In this document: positions 46,147 to 57,258 of the stretch, piece by piece
How positions within the stretch are numbered: position 1 is the stretch's first letter
Layout: each line of letters starts with the position of its first letter
Assembly: GCA_030704615.1 (NCBI GenBank)
Contig: CM060731.1
Location: 29,078,001 to 29,142,000 of the forward strand
Direction of reading: 5' to 3'
Source: Takakia lepidozioides
Lineage: Eukaryota; Streptophyta; Takakiopsida; Takakiales; Takakiaceae
Length of the DNA stretch: 64,000 bases
Program-made: the position numbers and the translations under genes
Notes under the pieces: generated by a model
Told to the model about the DNA's origin: nothing
Seen by the model: the letters and a program-made list of their open reading frames with translations, nothing else
The model's database searches: none

Positions 46147-46425
46147 CTAGTAGTGACAAATTCTGAGAACTACATTCAACCCGGTTGGCAGAGAGAGTGC
46201 AATATCCAATGGGAGAGCGGAAGTAGCCACCAATGCTTGCAATCTCCGTTGCTCAGCCATACACAAGCCAATGACCCATGTCAAGCAATTGAGATCCATT
46301 GCCTGACCCAACACCTGGCGTCGTAATGCCTCTGACAGAGCTGGCACAACTATAGTGCCCGTGGCAAATCCCATTGCCCGCTCTCGCTCATCCGCATTGG
46401 GCTCCACCAATTGTTGTAGGGGGGG
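46147..46425 (-). pseudogene. C-terminal C5-methyltransferase fragment (second copy)
   Basis: The minus strand encodes VEPNADERERAMGFATGT, LSEALRRQVLGQAMDLN and a following MAEQRR. This is the motif IX/X part of the methyltransferase seen at 18,680-18,850, at clearly less than full identity. The open frame ends in unrelated sequence on both sides, so only about 280 bp survive. Confidence 0.75.
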
Positions 46426-46429
46426 TCTA

Positions 46430-47340
46430 TTCCAGTCTTATGAAAAGATGGACTGCATTGTGCTCTGAAACATGATGCGGTTTTGGATTGTGAATGTTCA
46501 AGTTTTATTAAAAAGGTATATTACATTTTTTTCCCTTCAATAATCCCAATAAAGCTCTCAAGGGCTTCCTCTCCTTTTCCTGTTTTAAAAATAGTTGCAT
46601 AAAAAATTGCTTTTGTTTTGGATTCATCAAGCAATTTTGGATTATGAATGTTGTTTAGGAAACTTCTACTTGATTCAAGCATCCTCGAAAGGAAGTTGGC
46701 CTTTCAGGGAGAAGTGACCCCATAGGTTGCGCAAGAGTTGGTTTTTTCTGACAGCCAAAAAAATTCAAGGCGAAATCATTACTGACCATCATTCGCCATA
46801 GTGTTAGCATTGAATTTTTGTTGGGATAATTGGAGGGAAAATTAAAAATTAAAATGCTCATTCGAGCCATGAGTCATATACACTGAAACAGTGAAGGACA
46901 AATCCCCGCAATCGGGCAAAGCAAAGAGCATGACATCAATAGCAACACTACGAGTTCCAAACAAAGACCTTGTTGATCTTGCTCAAGGATCATTCATCTC
47001 GTAGTTGTGGGTTGATGGTGGGTAGGTATGTGCATCCCTGCGAAGACATGTACAGTGATGCAACAGACTGTATTCCGACCAATGCAAGAGATGCCACCAT
47101 CTGACAGTGTGGTGGGGAGATCTACGCACGTGCGCCCGAAAAAAGATTTAAGATGAGTGTGATTGACATAGCTCTCTAACTTAATCTCTATCCACCTTGG
47201 GGGACTGCCAGCTGACTATATCTTGATTGTTTGGACCCATGTGTTGAGTATAGGGCTACGGTCGCAGATCAAATGAGCCTGCTTGACTGAGAGAGAGAGA
47301 GAGAGAGAGAGAGAGCGTTGCCTTATCATTTCACATCATG
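46430..47340. other. Unassigned sequence with a (GA)n microsatellite
   Basis: A minus-strand ORF at 46,655-46,870 is not recognised. A (GA)n tract of about 28 bp lies at 47,287-47,315. Confidence 0.4.
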
Positions 47341-47384
47341 CGATTTGTTCAATCAAGCACCACAGGCTCGACCAAGGAACATGT

Positions 47385-47665
47385 ACGCCCCCTTGCCAAC
47401 CTCAATACAAGATCGACCTGGCTCCTTTCTGACACCCCTGACCTTCATCATGTTTCTCACCTTTGCAGTATCATCCCACCTGCCACCTGCAGCATAGATG
47501 TTTGATAGCAATACATCGTGTTCATCCCACGTGAGGATAGATGTTGCCGCACGTTCAACAATCTCCACATTGCCATGGATTCTGCAGGCACCAAGCAAGG
47601 CCTTCCGCACCACAGCATCTGGATTGATTGGCATTTTATTAATCAGGTCCGCAGCAGGCAAGTGG
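47385..47665 (-). pseudogene. PPR protein E/E+ domain fragment
   Basis: The minus strand reads MPINPDAVVRKALLGACRIH, GNVEIVERAA, VLLSNIYAAGGRWDD and VRGVRKEPGRSCIEV. This is the C-terminal E/E+ region of PLS-class PPR proteins, which act in organellar RNA editing. The LLSNIYAAGGRW segment lacks the few residues usually preceding it (a small deletion after WDEHD). Neither the upstream PPR motifs nor a DYW domain is present, so it is a fragment. Confidence 0.8.
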
Positions 47666-47810
47666 GGAGATGGATGAAAAGGCCCTCGAAACACACTTGG
47701 AGACCAAGCAGCAAGTGATGCTTGATTCTTTGTGGAAGCTCAATGTGGCTGACATTGAGAGTACTCTCTCCCATGTTTGCCAATCGGTATGGTGGGTGCA
47801 TGAGGACACA
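47640..47810 (+). pseudogene. DnaJ-X domain fragment
   Basis: The plus strand has LDSLWKLNVADIESTLSHVC, the signature of the DnaJ-X domain found C-terminal to the J domain in a plant DNAJ10-like co-chaperone family. The frame stays open to 47,885, but the sequence after VCQS is not domain-like, and the J domain is missing. It lies between oppositely oriented PPR and DXS fragments. Confidence 0.7.
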
Positions 47811-47839
47811 CTTGATTTATGTCAAAAGTACAAAATTAA

Positions 47840-48935
47840 AGTACCTTGGCAACCTCCCGAAGCACGGAGTGGGTTGCTCGATTGAAGTCTGCTAAGGGCA
47901 CCAACGGGGGGCAGGCCCATTAAGAGTCGCAATTGGGAGCGAGAGACTTGCTTGTTCTCATTGAGAACGACAATCATATTCGAGTCTAAGTAACCGGCAT
48001 TGTTCATTGCTTCATATGCTTGCCCGGCTGTCATAGACCCATCCAATAACAGATATTACATTGTTATTCCTTCCTTCAAGATCTCGCACCACACCCATAC
48101 CTACAAGATATACCAGCCCCGAGTGAATCCATACATCCAACTCACAGGCTTCAAAGGCTTTTGGAACAACATGCACGGGCAGTAAACATGTGAGTACAGA
48201 ACAAAGTTCTAGGATGCAACCTTTGGATGAATCTTTTGATTCCCAAATCTTTAGGGCAAGTCAACAATTTTTCATTTACCTTGTAAAACTTGGTTAATTT
48301 AGACTTTACTCCTGACAATCATGTAGTGGGCTCCAGAATGAGAACCGAGATGTCTGCATGTGTCAGTTTCAACTGTATCCTTGGTGCGATGACACTGCTG
48401 CCTCAGCCCCATGAACAGTCACAACCCCCCCTTCTCTCTTTCTCTATTGGACATAATCCATACCACAAATTGAGATGCAATTGTTCTCACCTAAACCAGC
48501 AGATATGCTGGTTGAAATGTGACCAGCCCAAAGGGATCATATTCACTCTCAGAACGCTTTGTGAAGCCTGACAGACCATCAGTTTGTCGTAATGTGAGCT
48601 TCTTGACCGTCTCCCCGTCAGAATCTTGTGTGGATACGCCTACACCAATTTAAGTGCAACCACCATAAGTCCCAGATGCCAAACTGATTCATCCTGCGAT
48701 TATTCAAAAGACAAAAAGGCATTTGAGCATTTCCAATGCTTTAAGCCAAGTGAAGAAAAGGAGACATACCTCATGGCCAACATCCCACAAAATCTTGTGA
48801 CAGTGAGGTCCACCACCCAAGCTGGAACCTAGGTGACCACCTATCCTTGCGACTGTAAAGATTGTCTCAAATATCAACTCATCTGAAAGCTGCCTCAACT
48901 CCTGAAACGAAGGTACCACAATCCCACATTATATT
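47840..48935 (-). pseudogene. dxs: Partial DXS gene with introns retained, broken
   Basis: DXS (1-deoxy-D-xylulose 5-phosphate synthase) makes the first committed intermediate of the plastid MEP isoprenoid pathway, using thiamine diphosphate. Minus-strand exons: about 48,900-48,770 ([35 protein letters not shown]), 48,645-48,491 ([39 protein letters not shown], then a GT donor at 48,490) and 48,095-47,870 ([36 protein letters not shown]). Intron borders are visible, so it is not a processed copy. A deletion removes about a dozen residues before KILWDVGH. Two bases are missing in the GDG thiamine-diphosphate motif, and further indels follow. The transit peptide and the C-terminal half are absent. 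Confidence 0.85.
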
Positions 48936-49330
48936 TGCCCTGGCTCTAGAAGTGCCAAACAAGATGATTCTACTTCAGGCCCAAGCCAAAACGGAGTTCC
49001 TTGACAAATGATCACGCTTCTATAGCATGAAAACTGACAAGAAAATTGTTCTTCAGGCAACCAAGTGAAATCCGGCCCTCTTGGATGAATCTGGACCTTT
49101 ATCCCTGGTCCTTTAGCTAGCCCCGCCTATGTACAAATCATGAATTGTTACATGTTTCTGGATACTTTCATGTTGTCACATTGGCAATATCATGTCAAGT
49201 CACTCCAAACTATCAAGGGTTCACTCAACCAGCTAACTTGCAGAATTCAATATGAAAATTTAGGGCCGACTATGATAAGAGGGAAAAACAGGATGAAATG
49301 TGTTGAAGAAGGTGTCTTGATTAGCAGTGC

Positions 49331-49548
49331 CTGATTTTATCAATTGTGTCGCTGTTGCTGCGGCTTCTAGTTGACCATCTACCCATGCAGGTTTCTTGTA
49401 CCTATCCTTCCACAGGGAATCATAGGTAATCTGGAGCTTGCGTGATTTTATCAATTGTGCCGTTGTTGCTGCAGCTTCCAGTTGACCATCTACCCATGCA
49501 AGTTTCCTATCCTTCCAGAGGGAATCACAAGTAATCTGGAGCTTGCAA
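49331..49548. repeat. Tandem duplication of a ~112-bp unit
   Basis: Copies at 49,331-49,441 and 49,443-49,548 share 'tgattttatcaattgtgycg', 'ttgaccatctacccatgca' and 'gtaatctggagcttgc'. A diverged copy of the middle part lies in the last ARF intron at about 42,288-42,355. Confidence 0.7.
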
Positions 49549-49549
49549 T

Positions 49550-50110
49550 CCGACCCTCATGGATGAATCTAGACCCACACTCTATTCCTGCTCCTTCAGC
49601 TATCCATGCCTTTGCACAAATCATGCATACATCCTTGCCTTGTTGCAAGCAGCTGACAATGACAGCCTAGAATTGTTCCAGCAAACACCCCAACCCTACT
49701 TATCACACTAGTTCCTATGCTGGCTTGCGTCTACTTCCAGCATGTATCAAAAGCCTCCATCCCACACCCATGTTGCGCATAGAGAGGACTGCCCTTGAGA
49801 AAAACGTGTACAGCGACCCCCCATAGTAGCCTTTCTGGTCATTGCCCTAAACCAAACACCCCAACCCTACTTATTACAGTAGTTCCAATTCTGAATTACA
49901 TCCGCTTCTCTCTATAGTCCAACAGGCATTCACCTTTTTGTCTCCATTGTCCCACCATTGATTGGGTCGGAAAAGTGTTCATTCCAAAGCTTCTCCTCAT
50001 CTCTGTTATCTGTATTTGGATACTTTCCTGCTGCCACATCGGTAGTAACTTGTCAAAGTCATTCCAAACCACCACAGATCCACCCAACGAGCTAACTTAC
50101 AGAATTCAAT
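49550..50110. other. Repeat debris with a PPR scrap
   Basis: The minus strand at about 49,745-49,785 reads YAQHGCGMEAF, a scrap of the same PPR motif as the 1-2,680 array. Two related 'ccaaccctacttatyacagtagttc' words lie near 49,689 and 49,869. No gene is supported. Confidence 0.45.
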
Positions 50111-50117
50111 ATGCATC

Positions 50118-50490
50118 TTAGGGCCGAGTCTGATGAGAGGGCAAAACAGGCTGAAATAGGTCCAAGAAGAAGGTGCTCTCACCACATTGTCCTTGACCTT
50201 GTGTCATGACGCAGGGAGGATTTGACCGACCATCAACCCAAAAGGACCTCTGTATGTGCTGCTTGTGTCTATAGTCAGGAAATGTCAGATTGGTCTGTGA
50301 GAACCACCACGGTGCAGCTGAGCAGGCACAAATTGAAACATGGCATGCTAAGACCAAGCTGACTCTCCCAAGAACCTTGTAAACATCGGGAAGAATACCA
50401 AATCATGGTACTAACAAGAGCCTAGAGCCCACATTTACAGGATGGACAATCTTCTTCACATCCTACATTAGAAAAATCCACACCTTGCGA
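50118..50490. repeat. Dispersed repeat, full unit
   Basis: This unit contains, in one piece, the two halves seen separately at 3,045-3,295 and 2,780-2,980. A short piece of its beginning also occurs at 49,258-49,318. It is non-coding. Confidence 0.7.
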
Positions 50491-50714
50491 GCTCCTGCGG
50501 TGTACTCATAAGCTGTAAATGTCCTCTAGACTCGCTGCTATCTAGAGCGTTCACCCGTCCATCTCTGAGTCGTCTGATGATGGGCAGATGTGCGGTCAAG
50601 GGCTGTGATCTGCGATCGGTGTGTGAAACCCCTCCGCGCTCAAGCACAGGGGACATCATCATCTCTTCCCCGCCGCTGCAAGACACCGGTTAGTTTCGGG
50701 CATCTCGGGCAGAT

Positions 50715-50812
50715 TCCAAAAACTTTGGCGACGATGACGTGGTGATGATGACGTGCAGGTGACGATGATGTGGCAATGATGACCTGGCAACAATGACGTG
50801 GCACTATGGCAC
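50715..50812. repeat. Minisatellite of GATGACGTGGCA-like words
   Basis: About seven imperfect copies of a 12-16-base word (gatgacgtggyra) are tandemly arranged just before the presumed LINE 5' region. Confidence 0.65.
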
Positions 50813-51580
50813 CCTATATCTACTCTACGCTAAACTAGCTTCCGACCTTCCGTCGTCGCTATAATTTCTTTCCTCATTGCGGGAAGGTTTATTGGAACCA
50901 AATGCAAATCTTGCAAGAGCTCCGCATTCTGCGGTGAGTGAGCAAGCTCCGAACGGCTCTCTATGATGGATTGCCACCACACTCTGTTGTACTTCACATC
51001 TCAAAGCCTTCAGATCCTCGCGCCGCTGTCCTTGCGAATCAGCACTGTATCATGAAGCTTAACTCAAAACAATCATTAGCCAGTCCCCTTCCCGAAGATC
51101 ACATCCCAAGCCTCAGCCTGATCCCCTACCTCTAACGAACTATCCATATTCATCCCTTTAGAGAATATGATGCTCTGTACCTCTTGAGGTCTCTCATCAA
51201 CTTCTTAATACACAGCCGCCAAGAACTGACCCCTCCCTCAAGGCGCTTGATTATCCACAAGCCAATCACCTTGCCTCTACTTACGTCGAAGTTATGGCTG
51301 CCGACAAGCTCTGGCTCAACCCGCCATGCAGCCGTCACCAGCGCTAAATTCCCTCTTCCCCAAGCCCGCGCTTCTCGTCACCTTCCTCTCCTGTGAACCC
51401 ACTCCAAGCTCCCCATCTGCTTCACTCATCGTGCTCTCGGCGACGGTTCACTGCTTGCAGCTCCGTTTTCCTTCTTTCTCCAAACTTTGATGTTCTCCGA
51501 GTTCGCTGATGCTTCACTCTACGGGTTCTTGACTGCAGTTCACTAGCTGCTGCCTTTTATTTCTCCATCACTGATTTTCC

Positions 51581-54150
51581 TTGGCTGAGCAGGTCATTCT
51601 CCCCAACCCCTTCTCACCCGCCTTTTCTTTCCTTACCATGGGCCCAATTCTCAACAAGACTTTTGGCGCAGCTTCCGCAAGGTCAGGTCCTTCTCAGCTT
51701 GGCGACCCCAGGCTGATTCCATCAACAGGCACTGTTTTTTTCATGGCGCATCAGGCCCACTCCAAAAATCTGGCCCGCTATGATCCATCCCCCTCAGCTT
51801 TTCCTTTGGTGCCCACCTCGGTGAATGACTCATCAGGGCCCATCCTCCCAACAAGTGCAGAGATTCCGGATGCAGTGGAACTCAACAATTCTTCCCCCCC
51901 TAGTCACAACACTGACATCATGGAAGGATTCAATAAGGATATTGTTGCTCTTCAGTCTGCTATGAACAGAGATCACCCCATGGTAGATAATATTGAAGTC
52001 TCTCACCTTGATGGCACTGTGGCTGATTTTGAGAGCAAAGACATTCTGCTTCACTTTCCAGGCAAAAAAGTGAGCCCTGCCTTTGTGAGGGATTGGGCGA
52101 TCAGGCACTTGGGGGGTTCTATCTTCTCCACCACTTCTGCCAGTCTAGAGGGAGAGGCTTCTTCTCGATCTTGTTGGATTCTAAGGAGGCAGCAGACCGA
52201 GCCTTGGCATTTAATCCGCACTTGCATGGTTTCAATGTAAACATCTTTCCATGGTCAAAGGCTATGGGAAACCGTAAGCAAGATCTGGAGTCCAAGAATA
52301 CATCCCAGATCAATATCTCTTTTACTTGCCAAACATTGGTAACTTCTTTGGAGCATTCTTGGGGTGCATTGGTGTCTTCAATCCCTGCTCCAATATGGAG
52401 TCATTAAAAGACTACCCAGCTTGGAAAGGCAGTACCATTACATCTAGAATCAATGAGAATGGATTTCCAAGGATTGCAGTTATGATGCCAAACGACTCAG
52501 TGCACCCAGATTTCATCAAATTGCCAATAGACAACAAAGGGAACTTTTATTCAGTCAAGATGTCCGAGGATACATCATCATCGATTTGTTATTATTGTGG
52601 ACTATCTGGTCACCTAAAGGCCAACTGCCCGAAGGCCAAAAGGAAAAGGGACAATGCCAATCTAGGATCTGCGCAAGCATCCTTTCATCCCAGTTCAGGA
52701 CCTGTTTTTGGCACACATCAGCAGGGGCGTTTGAACCGCAACGCTGCGGAGTCCTCCAATTTTCCATCATAGCCACGAGCCACAAGGACTGGCCCTACGT
52801 ACTAGCCATCGGGATGTTGTCTTCCAGGCCAAGGATTCCGCATGCGTCCAAATATCCTCCTCCCCTCCGGCAAAGAAAAGAAAGGAAATTCTGGACCCAA
52901 TGATTCTTGAAGCGTCCTCCAGATCTGTCAACAAGGCACCTGGAAATATAGGAGTAGGCAGTAAAAGGACGAACACCGCAGACATGAAAGGGAAAGCAGT
53001 AGCCTCCAATTTTGAAAACAGGATGTTCAAGCAGCTGGGCTCAGCTTTCACTCCCATCTAGCAAGCGTCTCCGATTGCCCACAACCCCGTTATTGCATCT
53101 GTCTGTAGCAAACTGCAATCTTTTCCCACTCTCTCCCTTAGAGGCTGCTCGCAGCTCACATCATCTGGAGAGCCCAATGCCACCTGTATAACACCCATGG
53201 TTTTTAGGAGAAAACCTAGACCCGCATTTCTCATCACATCAAGGGATGGAATGAACCTGGAATTGCTCTGGATCACACTTCTCGATGTCCATTCTTTCAT
53301 GTCCAAAACTCCCATGGATAGCAGCCCAATTCCCACCGTCTATGGCAAAATCCAAAACTACTTCAGCTCTAACCTGCCGTTTTATTCTCCTCCTTCTCAA
53401 GAAATCATCACTTGGGGCTCCTACCCAGAGGCTTTCCCTGGTTTAAGCCAATACTTGTCTCCCTCCACGCACATCCTAGCTCTAATGGACGAAAAGTTGC
53501 TTCTCAACAGTGAGTTCTCTCTGCCAGGAGTCTGCGCGGAGCCGCCTCATTTTAATGACCCCTGCACAATCAACAAGGCTCTCTCCAGAACAAAGGACGC
53601 CCTCCACAATGCTTTCACCATTCTCCACGCCATCCTGGAAATTGAGGGGCTACCAAAACGAGGAGATCGAGAGGCTACGCATCGAAGAAGCTTCCATGTC
53701 AGGCTTCAATCCGCTTTACAACTACAATCCAATGGGAGCTATCTCAACATCGAGCTCCTCCGACCTGCAGCGGATGCCTCAGATGCTCCCCCATGCAGTT
53801 CAGTCTCTTCACCATCCGGCGGCCTCCCATCTCCCAATCCACATGCCGCTACCATCACCTACTCCAAACACTGCACCCCAACTCTCCTCACCAATCCTTG
53901 TAAGTCCCTCATTCTTAGCCCCCCCGATTCCATTTATCATTTTCTATGTTGTTGCGAATTGCCCCCGGAAATGCAGAATTCTTTGTCTCCAGCCCCAATT
54001 TACCTGCCCAGCAAACTGGAAACTCCTCCCATCCATTTCCATTTCCGAGCCCACTCAAGATGAATTCTCAATTTACTTGGGGTCAAGACCGCTTCCATCA
54101 GACATCCCTTCTTCACTCAAACAGATACTCCTCTCTGACTTCTTCATGTA
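51581..54150 (+). pseudogene. LINE ORF1 (RNA-binding, CCHC)
   Basis: The N-terminal part (51,581-52,240) leads into a DUF4283-like region (FESKDILLHFPGKKVS, FVRDWAIRHLGG). It continues after a frameshift near 52,110 (AADRALAFNPHLHGFNV), then after another near 52,330 (NFFGAFLGCIG, SVKMSEDTSSSICYYC). A CCHC zinc knuckle CYYCGLSGHLKANC lies at about 52,585-52,625. This arrangement is typical of plant L1 ORF1, which coats element RNA. A proline/serine-rich tail continues to about 54,150 in shifting frames. Confidence 0.75.
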
Positions 54151-54413
54151 GCTCTCCTCCAGACCAGCCTCTATTCGTTTAAGATCTCTCAACTGTTAAC
54201 GATTCTTACCCATTAACTCAGTTGGTGAATCTTTCCCTCACGAACATAGAACCCCAGTCTTATTAATAGAGCTTAGAAAACCGGTTAAGCCTGCCCCCCT
54301 TAATCACTTCTGGGCCACCTCCCTCCCCCCTCTTGACAAACGAACCAGATTCCGCTTCATTCTATCCAGGCCATCATTTGAGACACTTCCTCTCAGCCTG
54401 CCACCCTCACAAG

Positions 54414-55794
54414 ATGCAGGTTAGTCTTTCTTCCTGGAACATTAGGGGTCTAGGCTCGGACAGGATGGCTAATAAGAAAATAAAGCTCTCCATCTGGCTT
54501 ACACCCCTTATATCCTCACAAGCTATTGTTTTTCTTCAAGAACATAAGCTCTGTGCCAGGAAAATTCAAAGCCTCACAGATCAAATCTGGCCAAAGACAG
54601 CAGCTCTTTGGAAACCCTCTAGTGATGGCACAAAAGGAGGTACTACTATCCTTCTATCCCCTTCCCTAACACAATTCATTCTCAAGGATGAGATCTAGGA
54701 CCCGGGAAGAGTTCAATTTTGCTCCCTGCTCTTCCCCAATGATCCCGAGCCCACGGGCTTCATTAACATTTATGCACCTAACTCTGCCTCAGACAGATCG
54801 GCTCTTTGGTTCAAACTCAATGACAAGATGGCTGTAGAACCAGCAATCCACAAAATTTGGGTTTTGGCTGGGGACTTCAATATGGTGGAAAACTTAGAAG
54901 AAGAAAAGGTCAGTGTGCGCAAGGTTCCCAAAACTCCCACCACCTTTCAGCTGATGAGGACTTGGCATGGAAAAGCCTTACTCAAAACCATAGCCTTACT
55001 GAAATAGATAGGCCCCCGCATCGTGCCTCCTCCACAAGCCCATTCTTCACTTGGACAAATAATAGAACAATTCTCGACCTTTGTATGGCCAGGCTGGATC
55101 GTTTTTATATATCGCTCGCTCTGGCCCACTTTGCACTTCAAAACCACCAAGAACCAATCACCAAGGTTTTGACCATGCTTTGATCTCTGCTACACTCAAG
55201 CTTCCTAATTCCCACCCGAGAGGGAGAGGCATCCATAAGCTTAACTCCTCTCACCTTTGTATCCCCTTCTTCCTCGAGGCAATCAAGAAAGCGTGGACCT
55301 CTGCTGGGCTTCACCTTGTCTGTCCCATCCTCAAATTTCAAGCCAAACTGACAGCTGCCAGCAAAGTCAGTCAAAACCTCAGCAGACATATCACTGCCTC
55401 CCAGAAGAGAAAAGCTCAAGCTCTTAAAAAATGCCTGAGTGTTTGTCAGAAAAAATTGGAGTCCAGATCCTGTGACAACCATACCTACCAAACTTACCTG
55501 GAAGCACGCATTAACCTTGAGAACTATTACCTCCTCCAGGAATCCAAAATCAAGATGCAAGCAGGAATCAATTGGTCAACTAAGGGAGAAAAGATGTCTA
55601 AATATTTTTTCCAAAAAATGAAACTCCGTCGAGCCGCTCACACCGTAGCTGATTTGTACAATTCTGCTGGTGTCAAAACGACCAACCCCAAAGAAATGAC
55701 AGCTGCAGCCTTTACCCATTTCGAGACTTTGTTGCAGTTGGAATGGCTTAGAGAGGTAACCATTGAGGAGAACTTGGCTGCTGGCCCCCCTTAG
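54414..55794 (+). pseudogene. LINE ORF2: apurinic-like endonuclease and linker
   Basis: ORF2 begins at ATG 54,414 with VSLSSWNIRGLG. Endonuclease motifs follow in order: IVFLQEHK, GGTTILLSP, NIYAPN, VLAGDFNMVEN, FTWTNNRTI...RLDRFYIS and DHALISATL. The enzyme nicks the genomic target for target-primed reverse transcription. A TAG at about 54,697 and at least three frameshifts break it. The linker region (SRHITASQKRKAQALKKCLS) is open from 55,081 to 55,740, beyond which the reading becomes antisense to the inverted RT. Confidence 0.8.
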
Positions 55795-56285
55795 GAGGAT
55801 AGTCACCCATTGACAGAAGCCCTCAGACAACCCTGCTTTACGAAGAACCGTTATCAGGAACGTCCAGTCTACTCTATCGAAGGCTTTCTCAAAGTCAAGA
55901 AGCCACAGAGCCAAGGCTTGGTTCGAATTTGTGGCATAAAAATCGGCTTCTTCGGCCAGTAAAACATTGTCTAGGATGTACCTCCCTTTAATGAATCCAG
56001 CCTGCCCTATTCTGATCATAGCATGGAGTAGAGGTTGGATGCGCAGGGCAAGGGCCTTGGCAATTAGCTTGTAGGCCACATTGAGCAGGGTTATGGGTCT
56101 ATAGTTTCCTATGTTAGACCTATCTCCTTTCTTAAAAAGCAGCGTTATGACACCCTGTGTCATAAAAGCAGGCATGTGGTCTACATATTTGATACCATTG
56201 GCCATATCACAAAAGTCCTTGGACATAGTGGACCATAGTGCCTTGAAGAACTCCACCGGCATTCCGTCTATCCCAGGTGATTGTT
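55741..56285 (-). pseudogene. Inverted LINE reverse-transcriptase segment
   Basis: The minus strand encodes GMPVEFFKALW, GVITLLFKKGDRSNIGNYRP, GQAGFIKGRYILDNV, LWLLDFEKAFDRVDW and VLLNGYLSKPF. These are reverse-transcriptase blocks 0 to about 3, in order. The direction is opposite to the flanking endonuclease and C-terminal parts of the same LINE. The downstream blocks, including the FADD-type catalytic motif, are missing. The simplest reading is an internal inversion plus deletion. Confidence 0.85.
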
Positions 56286-56289
56286 GTTG

Positions 56290-57020
56290 TTCATAAGCTT
56301 AAGCGGGGTGTCGCGCACCTCACTTCGGTAAGCTCCCCTTCAAGTCATAGTTACTCGCTTTGATGCGCGCGCCTAACTCCCAAAGTGGCCGTCGGGCCAA
56401 CTCGGAGCTTCAACTGCTCACCGGGATATAACGATCCCCCTTGGCTCCTCCACTTGACCTTCGCTCACTCTGGGCCTAGTGGAAATTCCCTTTGGTTGTT
56501 GGCAGTCCGGAACAGCTCCCCATACCTTGGTCGCTTTCCGGCTCGCACGCTTACTCACTAGTTTTTGGTCACCAACGGGCTTGCACCGTTCTTACTACTC
56601 CCTATATGTACTTCTGTGACTATCCGCGGGGGTTTCACAAACAACACCGTCCTTTTTTGGCGAACCACCACGAAGACCCTCGATTCTCGGTGGTGAGTCG
56701 CGGTGAGTCTTGGCCCACCCACCACGGCCCCATTGGACTGCGATGAGTCCCAAGATTCCCCACGACTCCCACCACAAGGTCTGCGCCCCATAGTGAGTCC
56801 TATGCCACCCCCACTAAGTCCCACTAAGCTACCACCACCCCTCGTGGAACCACCCCCACCGCAACCCGGTGTGCGGGGCTCCACCTAGTGAGCGCCTCCA
56901 TCTCCTTGAGTGCCTTGGGCACTCAAAGGTGCTTCAGCCCCCGTATCTATTGTTGCCACTGCCCCCACCACAGGGGCAACCCCTTTTGTGTCCCGACCCC
57001 CTGCTCTCAAGGCAAAGGGC
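56290..57020 (-). repeat. C-rich insert, possible solo LTR
   Basis: This block has a base composition unlike the LINE and no coding homology. The minus strand has TATATAGGGAGTAGTAAG at about 56,607-56,592, which would suit an LTR promoter. The short tract 'gtgagtc' recurs several times. No terminal repeat or target duplication was confirmed. Confidence 0.35.
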
Positions 57021-57029
57021 CGCGACATG

Positions 57030-57253
57030 GGGGCCAAACTCAAAGACTCTCAATGAAGTAAAAAGAATTGTCAGGAACTTCATCTGGGGAGCAAGCTCAT
57101 CTGAGCAAAACATGAGACCCCAAGTCTCTTGGCACCAAATATGTCTCCCCAAAAAACAAGGGGGCCGCCCTAGGCTAGGACTTTTGGATCCTGAAACTCA
57201 AATCAAAGCCTTACTTGGTAAATGGCTTCAAAGATATGTTGGACCAGAAGGTG
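57030..57253 (+). pseudogene. LINE ORF2 C-terminal region, left of the insertion
   Basis: The plus strand reads LNEVKRIVRNFIWGASSSEQ, VSWHQICLPKKQGG, LGLLDPETQIKALLGKWLQR and YVGPEGGW. This is the segment after reverse transcriptase in plant L1 ORF2. It stops exactly at the 5-bp target duplication of the chromovirus and resumes in the same frame at 63,712. Confidence 0.85.
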
Positions 57254-57258
57254 GCTGG

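Larger units (their letters stand above)
50813..57253 (+). mobile_element. L1-type LINE, left part (rearranged)
   Basis: A plant L1-type non-LTR element runs left to right: 5' region, ORF1 (51,581-54,150), ORF2 endonuclease and linker (54,414-55,740), an inverted reverse-transcriptase segment (55,741-56,285, minus strand), a foreign C-rich insert (about 56,290-57,020), and the ORF2 C-terminal region (57,030-57,253). It then continues beyond the inserted chromovirus at 63,712-64,000. The 5' limit is uncertain; I place it after the minisatellite. Many frameshifts make it inactive. Confidence 0.8.

Noticed and set aside
53197-54063. 288-codon plus-strand ORF as a separate gene
   Set aside because: It lies between LINE ORF1 and ORF2, overlaps another ORF in a second frame, and is best read as the decayed ORF1 tail.
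55138-55560. 140-codon minus-strand ORF
   Set aside because: It is antisense to the LINE linker region, which has the recognisable protein on the plus strand.
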